Origin: Patescibacteria group bacterium
Lineage (GTDB): Bacteria; Patescibacteriota; Minisyncoccia; Phycocordibacterales; Phycocordibacteraceae
Assembly (NCBI GenBank): GCA_019752595.1
Contig: JAIELV010000001.1
Span: forward strand, 682,394 to 726,239
DNA: 43,846 nucleotides
Direction: 5' to 3'
The notes below the pieces were generated by a model. The model made no database searches. It saw only the letters and a program-made list of their open reading frames with translations, and was not told the origin of the DNA. Position 1 is the first letter of the stretch, and every line of letters begins with the position of its first letter. Below are positions 36,760 through 43,846 of this stretch, piece after piece. The position numbers and the translations under genes were made by a program.

Positions 36760-37845
36760 TTGAAACCCTACGTCTTAAAACTAAAAACCTTTATTGGCGA
36801 TAATGAACGGGTGCTGTTGCCTGTCTTTTTGCTTCTCGGATTTGCTGTCGATAGCATTACGCTTCGAAAAGCAGACCTTTTGCCAGAGACGATACTCATT
36901 TACACGTATCTCGTAGTTGCGGGCGCAGTTATTCTATTGATGCACCTCAAAGAGGTGGGTATATTCCAAGGACAGTTTTCAAATAAAGTTGCGCCGTTTT
37001 TGCCTTTGGCAATGACGTACGCGTTCGGGTCTCTGTTTAGCGCATTTGTAGTTTTTTATACCAAAAGCGCATCAATCACGGACAGTTGGCCGTTCATTCT
37101 TGCGTTAATTTCCGTGGTTGTGGGTCTCGAGCTTTTGAAACAGTATCGCTCACGACTCATTTTTAATCTCACGGTATATTTTTTGGCACTTTTTTCTTTT
37201 TCTATTTACACCGTTCCGCTGTGGGTCGGGAGAATGGGCTCTGATATTTTTCTCCTGAGTGCTGCCGTCGCTCTCGCAGTTCTTACAGGTTTTTGTTTCG
37301 TTTTGTATCTCACGGGGAAATCTCAATTTAAGGAAAACATAAAAGGAATTGTGTATAGCGTTGGGGTCGCACTCACTGCAGTAGTGCTTGCATACAATGC
37401 AAATCTTTTGCCGCCGATTCCGTTGGTTCTCAAAGACGTTGGGCCGTATCACTATGTGGCGCGCGATGGCGAGATGTATCGACTTCTTGGGGAGGAGACA
37501 CCACTGCTCGATAGGCTGTTTGGTGTGACGGTGCACTTAGTGAAAGGTGAACCGCTCTACGTGTTCAGCTCTGTATATACTCCCGTTCGTATCGACACCG
37601 ACATTGTGCATCGTTGGGAATACTGGAGTACGGTTGAGAATGATTGGGTACTTTCTAACACCGTCTCGTATCCCGCCGAAGGAGGAAGAGAAGAAGGATA
37701 TCGGGGGTACTCATTCAAGCGAGGCATATTTGAGGGCAAGTGGCGCGTATCGATTGAAACTCCAGACGGTCTCAAAATTGGGAGAACAGAATTTACCGTT
37801 CAAGAAGTAGTACAGGCACCCAAGCTTTTGACGACCACTCGCTGA
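36760..37845 (+). CDS. multi-pass membrane protein with C-terminal DUF2914
   Basis: 361 residues: about seven membrane helices (roughly 17-225), then a soluble C-terminal domain (about 245-345) with the DUF2914 pattern, FSSVYTPVRIDTDIVHRWEYW, GGREEGYRGYSFKRGIFEGKWRV and ETPDGLKIGRTEFTV. DUF2914 often follows membrane regions in uncharacterised proteins. Translation most likely starts at TTG 36760, as no ATG or GTG lies nearby in frame and the upstream ATG (36746) ends at once in another frame. Possible promoter TACAAT near 36728. Confidence 0.8.
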   Translation: MKPYVLKLKTFIGDNERVLLPVFLLLGFAVDSITLRKADLLPETILIYTYLVVAGAVILLMHLKEVGIFQGQFSNKVAPFLPLAMTYAFGSLFSAFVVFYTKSASITDSWPFILALISVVVGLELLKQYRSRLIFNLTVYFLALFSFSIYTVPLWVGRMGSDIFLLSAAVALAVLTGFCFVLYLTGKSQFKENIKGIVYSVGVALTAVVLAYNANLLPPIPLVLKDVGPYHYVARDGEMYRLLGEETPLLDRLFGVTVHLVKGEPLYVFSSVYTPVRIDTDIVHRWEYWSTVENDWVLSNTVSYPAEGGREEGYRGYSFKRGIFEGKWRVSIETPDGLKIGRTEFTVQEVVQAPKLLTTTR

Positions 37846-37875
37846 TTTAAGAAATTTCTGATAGCATTAACAAAC

Positions 37876-38877
37876 GTGGAAGCAGATATTGTTGTTGACC
37901 TCCAATACGGCGACTCAGGGAAGGGTAAAGTAACCCATTTCCTTGCTAAATCAGGCGAATATACGCACGTTCTTCGCTACAACGGCGGGGCAAACGCAGG
38001 GCACACTATTTTTCACAACGGGCAGAAGTTCATTACCCAGCAGATACCCGCGGGAGTCTTTTTTGGTATACGCTCAATCATCGGTTCAGGGTGCGTGGTG
38101 AATCCCGAACAGTTTTTCAAGGAAATCGACATGCTCGAGAAGGGCGGAATCGACACAAAAGGCAAAATATTCATTGCCGAAAATGCGCATGTCATTACTC
38201 AGGCACATAGAGAGGAAGATAAAAAAGGTGGTGGTGCCATAGGAACGACGGGGAGCGGAAACGGGCCTGCGTATCGTGAGAAGTACGGGAGAACTGGGGT
38301 GCGTGCGGCGGATGTCCCTGAATTGAAGCCCTATCTCATTAATCTGTATCAGGAGTGGTACACCACGGGGGAGGTTCGCATTCTTGCAGAAGGTGCGCAA
38401 GGTTTTGGGTTAGATATTGATTGGGGAGATTATCCGTTTGTTACTTCAAGCCACTGCACAACTGCGGGCGCGCTTTTGAATGGTTTGCCTCCGCAGTCGG
38501 TTCGAAAAGTATGGGGTGTAGCAAAAATATATGAGACGTACGTAGGGAGTAAGAAATTCCAACCTGAGGACGAGGTATTTAATAAAATTGGCGACGTTGG
38601 TGAAGAATTTGGTGCTGTCACTGGGCGCCGTCGTCAAACAAATTGGATAAATATGCAGACACTCGAGCGCGCTATCCGTATGAACGGAGTCACGCACTTA
38701 GTGTTTTCAAAGGTGGACGTACTTCGCACTGTCGGTGTGTGGGCAGCATATGATGCTGACAAAGAAATTCGCTTCGGTTCAGAAAAAGAAATGAAAGATT
38801 TTATAACTACCCGCTTTACTTCAATCGGCATCGCTCCCGAGAATATTTTCTTTTCGGAGGATAAAGATAAAATTTAA
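37876..38877 (+). CDS. purA: adenylosuccinate synthetase, short form
   Basis: PurA condenses IMP with aspartate, using GTP, on the way to AMP. From GTG 37876 it has 333 residues against about 430 in E. coli. Motifs: DLQYGDSGKGKV (8-19; catalytic D13 kept, but the usual Glu of GDEGKGK is Ser), NGGANAGHTI, GTTGSGNGPAYREKYGRTG, LAEGAQGFGLDIDWGDYPFVTSS, GVAKIYETYVG, EFGAVTGRRRQTNWINM and VFSKVDVL. The short length and NWIN-type motif recall archaeal and phage forms. It is first in a run with the DUF475 gene and the 2H phosphoesterase. No other purine gene is seen. Confidence 0.9.
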   Translation: MEADIVVDLQYGDSGKGKVTHFLAKSGEYTHVLRYNGGANAGHTIFHNGQKFITQQIPAGVFFGIRSIIGSGCVVNPEQFFKEIDMLEKGGIDTKGKIFIAENAHVITQAHREEDKKGGGAIGTTGSGNGPAYREKYGRTGVRAADVPELKPYLINLYQEWYTTGEVRILAEGAQGFGLDIDWGDYPFVTSSHCTTAGALLNGLPPQSVRKVWGVAKIYETYVGSKKFQPEDEVFNKIGDVGEEFGAVTGRRRQTNWINMQTLERAIRMNGVTHLVFSKVDVLRTVGVWAAYDADKEIRFGSEKEMKDFITTRFTSIGIAPENIFFSEDKDKI

Positions 38878-38886
38878 ATAAGTGCT

Positions 38887-39885
38887 ATGCAGTCGATTTT
38901 CAAACATTTTTGGTTTTCCATCTTGGCGACTCTTGTCGGTCTCGTGGCACTTTTCTTGTATGGAGGATGGGCGGCATTTTTCATTGCGGTTCTTTTGTTT
39001 CTTCTTGAAATCACCCTCTCCTTCGACAATGCTGTTGTAAATGCCAGAGTGCTTCAAAAAATGACCCCCGCGTGGCAGCAACGCTTTTTGACGTGGGGGA
39101 TTTTGATTGCGGTCTTTGGTACACGTTTTGTATTACCAATCGTCATAGTGAGTGTTATTACCCTTACGAATCCATGGGCGATTACCCAAATGGCGCTTTT
39201 TGATACTGCGCAGTACGGGCATCTGATTGAGGGGGCAAAGCACGCGATTCATGCGTTCGGTGCCACCTTCCTCCTCTTGGTAGCTTTGAAATATTTCTTC
39301 GATAGCAGCAAAAAACTTCACTGGTTGCAATGGGTTGAAGAACATCTGGCTAAGTGGGGGCGCGTAGAGGCAATTGAAATCATTGTGGCGCTTTTGGCTC
39401 TGACTGGTATTGCATTTCTTGTCCCACATGAGGAACAGGGAACGGTTATGGTTGCGGGTGTGTTCGGGGTCGTTCTCTTTGTAGTTATGCAGGGCATCAC
39501 GAGCGCGTTTTCTATTGAAGCGAAAGAAACGGCCTCCCATAGCTTGGCGCTCTTTATGTATCTTGAAGTTTTGGATGCCTCGTTCTCCTTGGATGGAGTT
39601 ATTGGTGCTTTTGCACTGACCTCAAACATTGCCATTATTGCCGTCGGTTTGGGTATCGGGGCGTTCTTTGTTCGATCTCTCACCGTCTATATGGTTCATG
39701 AACGCACGCTTGATACATTGAAGTATCTCGAGCACGGTGCACATTGGGCGATTTTCGGCCTCGCTATTTCAATGTTGGTATCGATGCTCACTGATGTCCC
39801 AGAGCTTGTGACTGGGTCTATCGGCGTCTTGTTTGTTGTTGCTGCGTACTACTCCTCATTGGGGACAAAAAAGAAGCAGGCGTAA
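38887..39885 (+). CDS. DUF475 (TerC-like) integral membrane protein
   Basis: 332 residues with about nine membrane helices. FLLEITLSFDNAVVNARVLQKM (a TerC-like acidic/Asn motif in the membrane) recurs in the second half as FMYLEVLDASFSLDGVIGAFALT, and KYLEHGAHWAI matches the family's end. DUF475 belongs to the TerC/LysE-like exporter clan, in which Mn(2+) or other metal export is known for some TerC proteins. Ligand here is unknown. It follows purA by 9 bp. Confidence 0.88.
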   Translation: MQSIFKHFWFSILATLVGLVALFLYGGWAAFFIAVLLFLLEITLSFDNAVVNARVLQKMTPAWQQRFLTWGILIAVFGTRFVLPIVIVSVITLTNPWAITQMALFDTAQYGHLIEGAKHAIHAFGATFLLLVALKYFFDSSKKLHWLQWVEEHLAKWGRVEAIEIIVALLALTGIAFLVPHEEQGTVMVAGVFGVVLFVVMQGITSAFSIEAKETASHSLALFMYLEVLDASFSLDGVIGAFALTSNIAIIAVGLGIGAFFVRSLTVYMVHERTLDTLKYLEHGAHWAIFGLAISMLVSMLTDVPELVTGSIGVLFVVAAYYSSLGTKKKQA

Positions 39886-39906
39886 GAACTGCTACACTGA
39901 ATTTGG

Positions 39907-40497
39907 GTGAAGTACTTTGTCGCTCATCTTCTGACTGGAGATGCGAAGACGTATCACGAACGTCTGACGCGCGATATTGCATACCGATACGGAGTGTATC
40001 CGCTCCACGAACGAGTTGTCCCGCACTTCACGGTCAAAGCGCCGTTCGAATGCGATAAAGAAGGGATTAGTGAAGTAGAGCGTGTACTGCGCTCTTTTGC
40101 TCACAATGAGTTTTCTGTGCCGTATATCATTCGTGGTTTTGGGAAATTTGGTTTCCGAACAGCCTATTTAGATGTGCACCGCTCGCCTGAGGCGGTTTCA
40201 CTAGTCAGGCGCGCGATACGCACCGTGAACGACAACGTGTCGTGGATTCCGCGTTCGCCGTTGGAGGGTAATAAACTCCACGCCTCCGTGGCGCGTTTTA
40301 TGACAAGGAAACAATCACGAAGAGTGGGGCGCTACTTATCCGCGCAACATGCTTTGTTCAATCAGCGGTTAGATAATATAGCTATTCTAAAAAAACACGA
40401 GCGTGTGTGGAAAGTTGAAACGGTTATTTCGCTTCGCTCTGAATCGCCAGTGTTCCTAGGTTCACAGTATGAAGAGGCGCCGATTTTGGCACTCTAA
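39907..40497 (+). CDS. 2'-5' RNA ligase-like 2H phosphoesterase
   Basis: 196 residues with both HxT/S motifs of the 2H superfamily: VPHFTVKAP (H40, T42) and NKLHASVARF (H125, S127). Members act on 2',3'-cyclic phosphates or 2'-5' linkages of RNA. Length is typical (about 180-200). The start is GTG 39907, 21 bp after the DUF475 stop. The substrate is not predictable. Convergent with the ZIP transporter gene, with a 4-bp overlap at the stops. Confidence 0.87.
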   Translation: MKYFVAHLLTGDAKTYHERLTRDIAYRYGVYPLHERVVPHFTVKAPFECDKEGISEVERVLRSFAHNEFSVPYIIRGFGKFGFRTAYLDVHRSPEAVSLVRRAIRTVNDNVSWIPRSPLEGNKLHASVARFMTRKQSRRVGRYLSAQHALFNQRLDNIAILKKHERVWKVETVISLRSESPVFLGSQYEEAPILAL

Positions 40498-41264
40498 AAT
40501 TCAAGGTAAGTGAGAAGAAACATCAACAAGATGCCGATAATGAATGACAGAAGTTCGAGTGCTCCTCGTCTTGGGTCGTTTGTTTTGTGCAATTCAGGGA
40601 TTAAGTCGGTTGCTGCAATATAAATAAAGGCACCAGCGGTGAATGCTGTGATAAGTCCTTCAACTGATTCAAAAACTCCGTGGAGCCCAAAGACGATGAA
40701 CGCTCCTAGAAACGCAGTGAGTGCCGATAGAAAGTTGTAGATGAGCGCTTTTGTGCGTGAGAGTCCGCTGTGAACCAGAAGTGCGTAGTCTGCAATTTCC
40801 TGAGGAATCTCATGTAAAAACACAGCAACGGTTGTCGCAATTCCTATAACTGGAGAGACTAGGAAGCTAGCAGCAATAACTGCGCCGTCGACAAGATTGT
40901 GAATGCCGTCCGCAACTAAGACCATTGGGGCGAGGTGGCGCGGATGGTTATGCGCCTCCTCTTCAGTGTGCTCTTCTTCAGGCCCATGGTGGGCATGATG
41001 CCATCGGAGGTATTTTTCAAGTACGAAAAAGACAATAACACCGCCTAAGAGCGCGAGTCCGAATGTACGCTCGTCCCCGATCGCTTCGAGAGATTCTGGG
41101 ATTAAATGGATGACCGCGTCTCCAATAAGTGTACCCGCTGCAAGCCCAACAAGAATAAAAAGGATTTTTTTCATTACGTCTTGTCGTAGCGAAAAGGCTG
41201 CGATGCCTGCAAACGAGACGAGGCTTACAGCGCCGATACTCAATAGCGTATAGATTGTTTCCAT
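40494..41264 (-). CDS. ZIP family metal (zinc) transporter
   Basis: 256 residues, eight membrane helices. The metal-binding helices are GDAVIHLIPES, ADGIHNLVDGAVIAASF (HN motif of helix IV) and HEIPQEIADYALLVHSG (HEIPQE of helix V), and the long cytoplasmic loop is His-rich (RWHHAHHGPEEEHTEEEAHNHPRH). ZIP proteins import Zn(2+) and related metals. It follows the Fur-family gene by 5 bp, so the two form an operon likely repressed when metal is plentiful. Confidence 0.92.
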   Translation of the reverse strand: METIYTLLSIGAVSLVSFAGIAAFSLRQDVMKKILFILVGLAAGTLIGDAVIHLIPESLEAIGDERTFGLALLGGVIVFFVLEKYLRWHHAHHGPEEEHTEEEAHNHPRHLAPMVLVADGIHNLVDGAVIAASFLVSPVIGIATTVAVFLHEIPQEIADYALLVHSGLSRTKALIYNFLSALTAFLGAFIVFGLHGVFESVEGLITAFTAGAFIYIAATDLIPELHKTNDPRRGALELLSFIIGILLMFLLTYLEF

Positions 41265-41269
41265 ATAAT

Positions 41270-41695
41270 TTATTTTTTACTGCACGGCGTACACATTCCG
41301 AATAATTCTAATGAATGATGTGTGACGCTAGAAAACCCTACTGTTTGCCGCAGTGCTTTTTTCACCAGCGCGTCATAGTCGCACCCCGTGAAGTCTTCTA
41401 CGGTGTCACAGTTGATACAGACGATGTGGTGGTGATCCTTTCGCCCCTCACTCAGTTCGTAGTATGCCCGCCCGCGCTGCAACTCAACCTGCGTAACTAT
41501 CCCTGCTGTTTTAAATGATTCCAACGTGCGGTAGGTGGTCACCATGTCTACTTTTTTTGTGCGTACCGCTTTTGCAACGTCGTGCGCACTCATGGGGTAC
41601 TTTGTTTTTCGAAGCGCAGACAAGACTGCAAGACGTGGGGTAGTGGCTCGCATTTCGTGCGCGCGCAAAAGGTCGGCGTCAGAGGTTGTAGGCAT
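41270..41695 (-). CDS. Fur family metal-responsive repressor (probably Zur)
   Basis: From ATG 41695 141 residues (GTG 41701 adds two). Winged helix at about 10-80 (RATTPRLAVLSALRKTKYPMSAHDVAKAVRTKKVDMVTTYRTLESF), then a dimerisation domain with the regulatory metal residues DHHHIVCINC, HHSLELFG and the second CxxC (CTPC), the structural zinc site. Fur members sense Fe, Zn, Mn or peroxide; the linked ZIP gene favours zinc. A palindrome-like element lies just upstream at 41708-41737. Confidence 0.9.
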   Translation of the reverse strand: MPTTSDADLLRAHEMRATTPRLAVLSALRKTKYPMSAHDVAKAVRTKKVDMVTTYRTLESFKTAGIVTQVELQRGRAYYELSEGRKDHHHIVCINCDTVEDFTGCDYDALVKKALRQTVGFSSVTHHSLELFGMCTPCSKK

Positions 41696-41707
41696 TGGCA
41701 CTCAGCA

Positions 41708-41737
41708 TGTACTATTTGCAACTTATTTGCAAGTACA
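41708..41737. promoter_or_regulatory. candidate operator of the Fur-family repressor
   Basis: TGTACT (41708-41713) and AGTACA (41732-41737) are the ends of an inverted repeat, and between them TATTTGCAA is repeated twice with 2 bp between. It spans the space between the Fur gene start (41695) and the -10 box of the divergent YibE/F gene (41757), where it could block both promoters. The motif is not a textbook Zur or Fur box. Confidence 0.5.
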
Positions 41738-41756
41738 ATTATTTCCAGACGATGTG

Positions 41757-41762
41757 TACAAT
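41757..41762 (+). promoter_or_regulatory. -10 box of the YibE/F gene
   Basis: TACAAT ends 7 nt before ATG 41770, predicting a leaderless mRNA. Confidence 0.55.
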
Positions 41763-41769
41763 AGACTTT

Positions 41770-42858
41770 ATGAAAAAAGCCGTCTTCCTGTTGCTGCTGA
41801 CAGGCTTCCTAGTTGCGCCCCTCTATTTGTATGCGGAAGAAATCTCTGAAAGCTACGTCACAACGGAACTCGCTAAAGTCATCTCCATTGAACTCCAAGA
41901 AGAACGGCCTGTGCCTGGAACTGATGTTCGCGGTCTTTTTCAAACGCTTCGCGCAGAGATTCTTGAAGGAGAAAATGCGGGGGCAGTGGTCATCGTGCAG
42001 AATGACTATCTGAAGCTCAATACGGGAGAAAAGTTCTACGCACTCCACACCGTTGATACGGTAACAAATACGGATACGTATGCCGTTTCAGAGCCGTATA
42101 GGTTAGATAGTTTGTATTTTTTACTCGGGCTTTTTGTGGTTGCGGTGTTTATTTTAGGGGGCAAGCAGGGAATTCGCGGCCTTCTCGCACTCGTCATTAG
42201 TTTTTGTTTGATTGGGTACGTATTGTTGCCCGGGATACTCGGAGGGGTTTCACCACTTTTGGTTATTTTGGGCGTTACGTCATTAATAGTGATTCTCGGG
42301 TCGTACATTACACACGGTTTTAATAGGGTTACTACCTCAGCGGTTATTGGCATGGTGATTACACTCGCCATTACCGCTCTTCTTGCGCATTTCTCGGTCA
42401 TCGTGTCGAGGCTTTCTGGCTTTGTTTCAGATGAGGCCGTGTATTTAAACTTGAACACAGGTGGCACTATAGATTTTTCTGCACTTTTATTAGGAGGAAT
42501 TCTCATCGGGCTTCTCGGAGTTCTCTACGACGCAGCTATCGGGCAGGCGGTTTCGGTTGATGAAATTTCACACGCCGCACCAGAGGCTTCACGGAAAGAA
42601 TTATTTTCTCGCGCTATGCGAATTGGGCGGGAGCACATCGGCGCATTAGTAAATACATTAGCGATTGCGTATGTCGGGGTCGCCCTCCCGCTCCTCCTTC
42701 TTTTTTATAGTGTGAACTCTGACAGTTCCATCCTCATAACGTTAAATCGAGAGGTTTTTGCGAATGAGATTGTACGCATGGTCGTTGGCTCAATTGGCAT
42801 TATGCTCGCCGTCCCCATTACGACCCTTGTGGCTGTCTTGCGGGCTGAAAGAAAGTAG
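41770..42858 (+). CDS. YibE/F-like multi-pass membrane protein
   Basis: From ATG 41770 362 residues: a Sec-type signal peptide (MKKAVFLLLLTGFLVAPLYLYA, about 1-22), an extracytoplasmic beta-rich domain (about 25-100), then about eight membrane helices with the YibE/F signatures GGKQGIRGLLALVISF, GGILIGLLGVLYDAAIGQAVSVDEISH and IGREHIGALVNTLAIAYVG. The family is an uncharacterised transporter-like one of Gram-positive and other bacteria. A longer frame from 41695 would cover the operator and is rejected. Confidence 0.88.
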   Translation: MKKAVFLLLLTGFLVAPLYLYAEEISESYVTTELAKVISIELQEERPVPGTDVRGLFQTLRAEILEGENAGAVVIVQNDYLKLNTGEKFYALHTVDTVTNTDTYAVSEPYRLDSLYFLLGLFVVAVFILGGKQGIRGLLALVISFCLIGYVLLPGILGGVSPLLVILGVTSLIVILGSYITHGFNRVTTSAVIGMVITLAITALLAHFSVIVSRLSGFVSDEAVYLNLNTGGTIDFSALLLGGILIGLLGVLYDAAIGQAVSVDEISHAAPEASRKELFSRAMRIGREHIGALVNTLAIAYVGVALPLLLLFYSVNSDSSILITLNREVFANEIVRMVVGSIGIMLAVPITTLVAVLRAERK

Positions 42859-42952
42859 CCCGACCATCGTCTTGTATGCAGGTAATCATAGGGGATTCCT
42901 CTGTTTTTGCCATGTAGTACACTACAATTTATACAAATAATTCAGTCTAGAT

Positions 42953-43765
42953 ATGCAAAATGAAGATAAGGGCCACATGAGAAAAGGTGTTCTTGAAAAC
43001 CCGTGGGTGGGCAAGCTCGCCGCTCTCTTTCTCGTCATGGCAATCATTTTTATGGCAGCAAAAGCCGTAAATGCGGTTATAAATTTTGATGCAATTACCA
43101 CTCCGCCCTCAAATGTGATTACGGTTACTGGCGAAGGTAAGGTTTCTGCAGTTCCTGATATTGCTCAGATTTCGTTCACTGTTTCCGAAGAGGCGGTTAC
43201 GGCGTCTGGTGCGCAGGATTTGGCAGCGAAGAAAATCAATGTCGCACTCGCGCTTCTCAAGGAAAAGGGAGTAGAGGAGAAAGACATCAAAACGAGCTCG
43301 TACAATATTTCTCCGAAATATGCGTACCAGCCTCCGTGCTACACCTATCCGTGTCCATACAACGAAGCTTCAAAGATCGTTGGCTTTACCGCTTCTCAGA
43401 CTGTTGAAGTCAAAGTTCGTGATATCGACAACACAGGTGATGTTCTTTCAAGTTTGGGGGATGCGGGTGTCTCTAACCTCTATGGGCCGAACTTCATGAT
43501 TGAAGACGAAGACGGTCTTCAGGCAGAAGCACGCGAAGAGGCAATCAAAGAAGCACGCACACAAGCTGAACAACTTGCCAAAGCTCTCGGTGTTCGCGTT
43601 ACGCGTGTGGTGAATTACTCTGAAAACGGTGGGTATCCAGGTCCGTTCTACCGCGCTGATACGATGAATATGGCGATGGGTGGTGCTGAAAAAGCAGTAC
43701 CTTCTATCCCAGCAGGGGAGAACGAAATCATGGTTTCCGTTTCGGTGACCTACGAGGTTCGTTAA
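42953..43765 (+). CDS. SIMPL (DUF541) domain protein, membrane anchored
   Basis: 270 residues: one N-terminal membrane helix (about 20-45) and an extracytoplasmic SIMPL domain: VITVTGEGKVSAVPDIAQISFTVS, AAKKINVALALLKEKGVEEKDIKTSSYNISPKYAY, KIVGFTASQTVEVKVRDI, and the helical EAREEAIKEARTQAEQLAKALGVRVTRVV. SIMPL proteins are periplasmic or surface proteins of broad occurrence, with suggested roles in stress protection but no defined activity. A proline-rich CYTYPCPYNE insert with two Cys lies between the two halves. A strong terminator follows. Confidence 0.9.
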   Translation: MQNEDKGHMRKGVLENPWVGKLAALFLVMAIIFMAAKAVNAVINFDAITTPPSNVITVTGEGKVSAVPDIAQISFTVSEEAVTASGAQDLAAKKINVALALLKEKGVEEKDIKTSSYNISPKYAYQPPCYTYPCPYNEASKIVGFTASQTVEVKVRDIDNTGDVLSSLGDAGVSNLYGPNFMIEDEDGLQAEAREEAIKEARTQAEQLAKALGVRVTRVVNYSENGGYPGPFYRADTMNMAMGGAEKAVPSIPAGENEIMVSVSVTYEVR

Positions 43766-43779
43766 ACGTTAAAAATCTC

Positions 43780-43816
43780 AAAAACCCCCGCCTGCTCAGA
43801 GCAGGCGGGGGTTTTT
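43780..43816 (+). terminator. strong terminator after the SIMPL gene
   Basis: AAAAACCCCCGCCTGC pairs perfectly with GCAGGCGGGGGTTTTT across a 5-nt loop (43796-43800), 16 bp in all, with a T-run. TTGACA at 43834-43839 after it may be the -35 box of the next transcription unit beyond the window. Confidence 0.92.
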
Positions 43817-43846
43817 GTTACCTTGCGAAATGCTTGACAAGTATCT

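Noticed and set aside
41695-41769. Extended start of the YibE/F protein
   Set aside because: It covers the putative operator and the Fur gene start, and would bury the clear signal peptide that starts at ATG 41770.

Overview
The window looks like a chromosomal origin region from a Patescibacteria (CPR) bacterium, most likely within Parcubacteria. It uses the standard bacterial code (UGA is a stop). Genes are tightly packed, several enzymes are cut down (short PolA without a 3'-5' exonuclease motif, a 229-residue DNA polymerase III delta, a Mur ligase without its N-terminal domain, a riboflavin kinase without an FAD synthetase domain), Shine-Dalgarno sequences are rare, and orphan GIY-YIG, HNH and LAGLIDADG nucleases occur. 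The order rpmH, dnaA, dnaN with DnaA boxes before dnaA marks the origin. The lineage is inferred from gene content and not from a marker phylogeny.

Layout. 1-3.3 kb: rpmH (reverse), an origin-type spacer, dnaA, dnaN and a small DciA/DUF721-like protein. 3.3-10 kb: PBP1A and tyrS diverging from overlapping starts, a tiny acidic protein, then ruvC, yebC, a SpoT-type HD hydrolase and ruvB, all reverse. 10.0-10.2 kb: a strong unassigned structured RNA candidate. 10.2-20 kb: pilB, tsaE-polA, holA, tRNA-Lys, a DoxX-like protein, a SpoU methyltransferase, a secreted lamin-tail-like protein, a Mur ligase coupled to ruvA, and rpsT. 20-24.7 kb: a DUF1028 protein, tRNA-Arg with a cluster of hairpin repeats, a PH-like membrane protein, an alternative oxidase, a riboflavin kinase, a PdxJ-PdxH fusion, a GIY-YIG nuclease and tRNA-Ser. 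24.7-28 kb: ruvX, a tRNA-binding-domain protein and the pilM-pilN-pilO cluster. 28-32.4 kb: an HNH protein, four tRNAs, acylphosphatase, uppS, an RluA-type synthase, rplS with a long tail, and a LAGLIDADG protein. 32.4-43.8 kb: a three-gene flavin oxidoreductase/membrane/GNAT operon, a TrmB-like regulator, several membrane proteins, purA-DUF475-2H phosphoesterase, a Fur-ZIP metal operon, YibE/F and a SIMPL protein.

How the genes fit together. Replication and recombination functions dominate (DnaA, DnaN, HolA, PolA, the full RuvABC set). Cell-wall growth is covered by PBP1A, the Mur ligase and UppS. PilB with PilM/N/O supplies the cytoplasmic motor and inner-membrane platform of a type IV pilus. 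Riboflavin kinase makes FMN, which the neighbouring PdxH domain needs. The Fur-type repressor and ZIP transporter look like a zinc-responsive unit. The AOX-type diiron oxidase would let quinol be oxidised by oxygen, but no other respiratory gene is visible here.

The most unusual signals are at the DNA/RNA level. Three genes have their stop codon in the loop of a perfect or near-perfect hairpin. Two tRNA genes share a 13-base leader plus an upstream hairpin. A triplet of covarying hairpins lies next to tRNA-Arg. The tRNA-His 3' end is duplicated 188 bp downstream. Three unrelated nuclease families each sit beside a tRNA gene. Many start codons lie 6-8 nt after a TATAAT-like hexamer, as expected for leaderless mRNAs.
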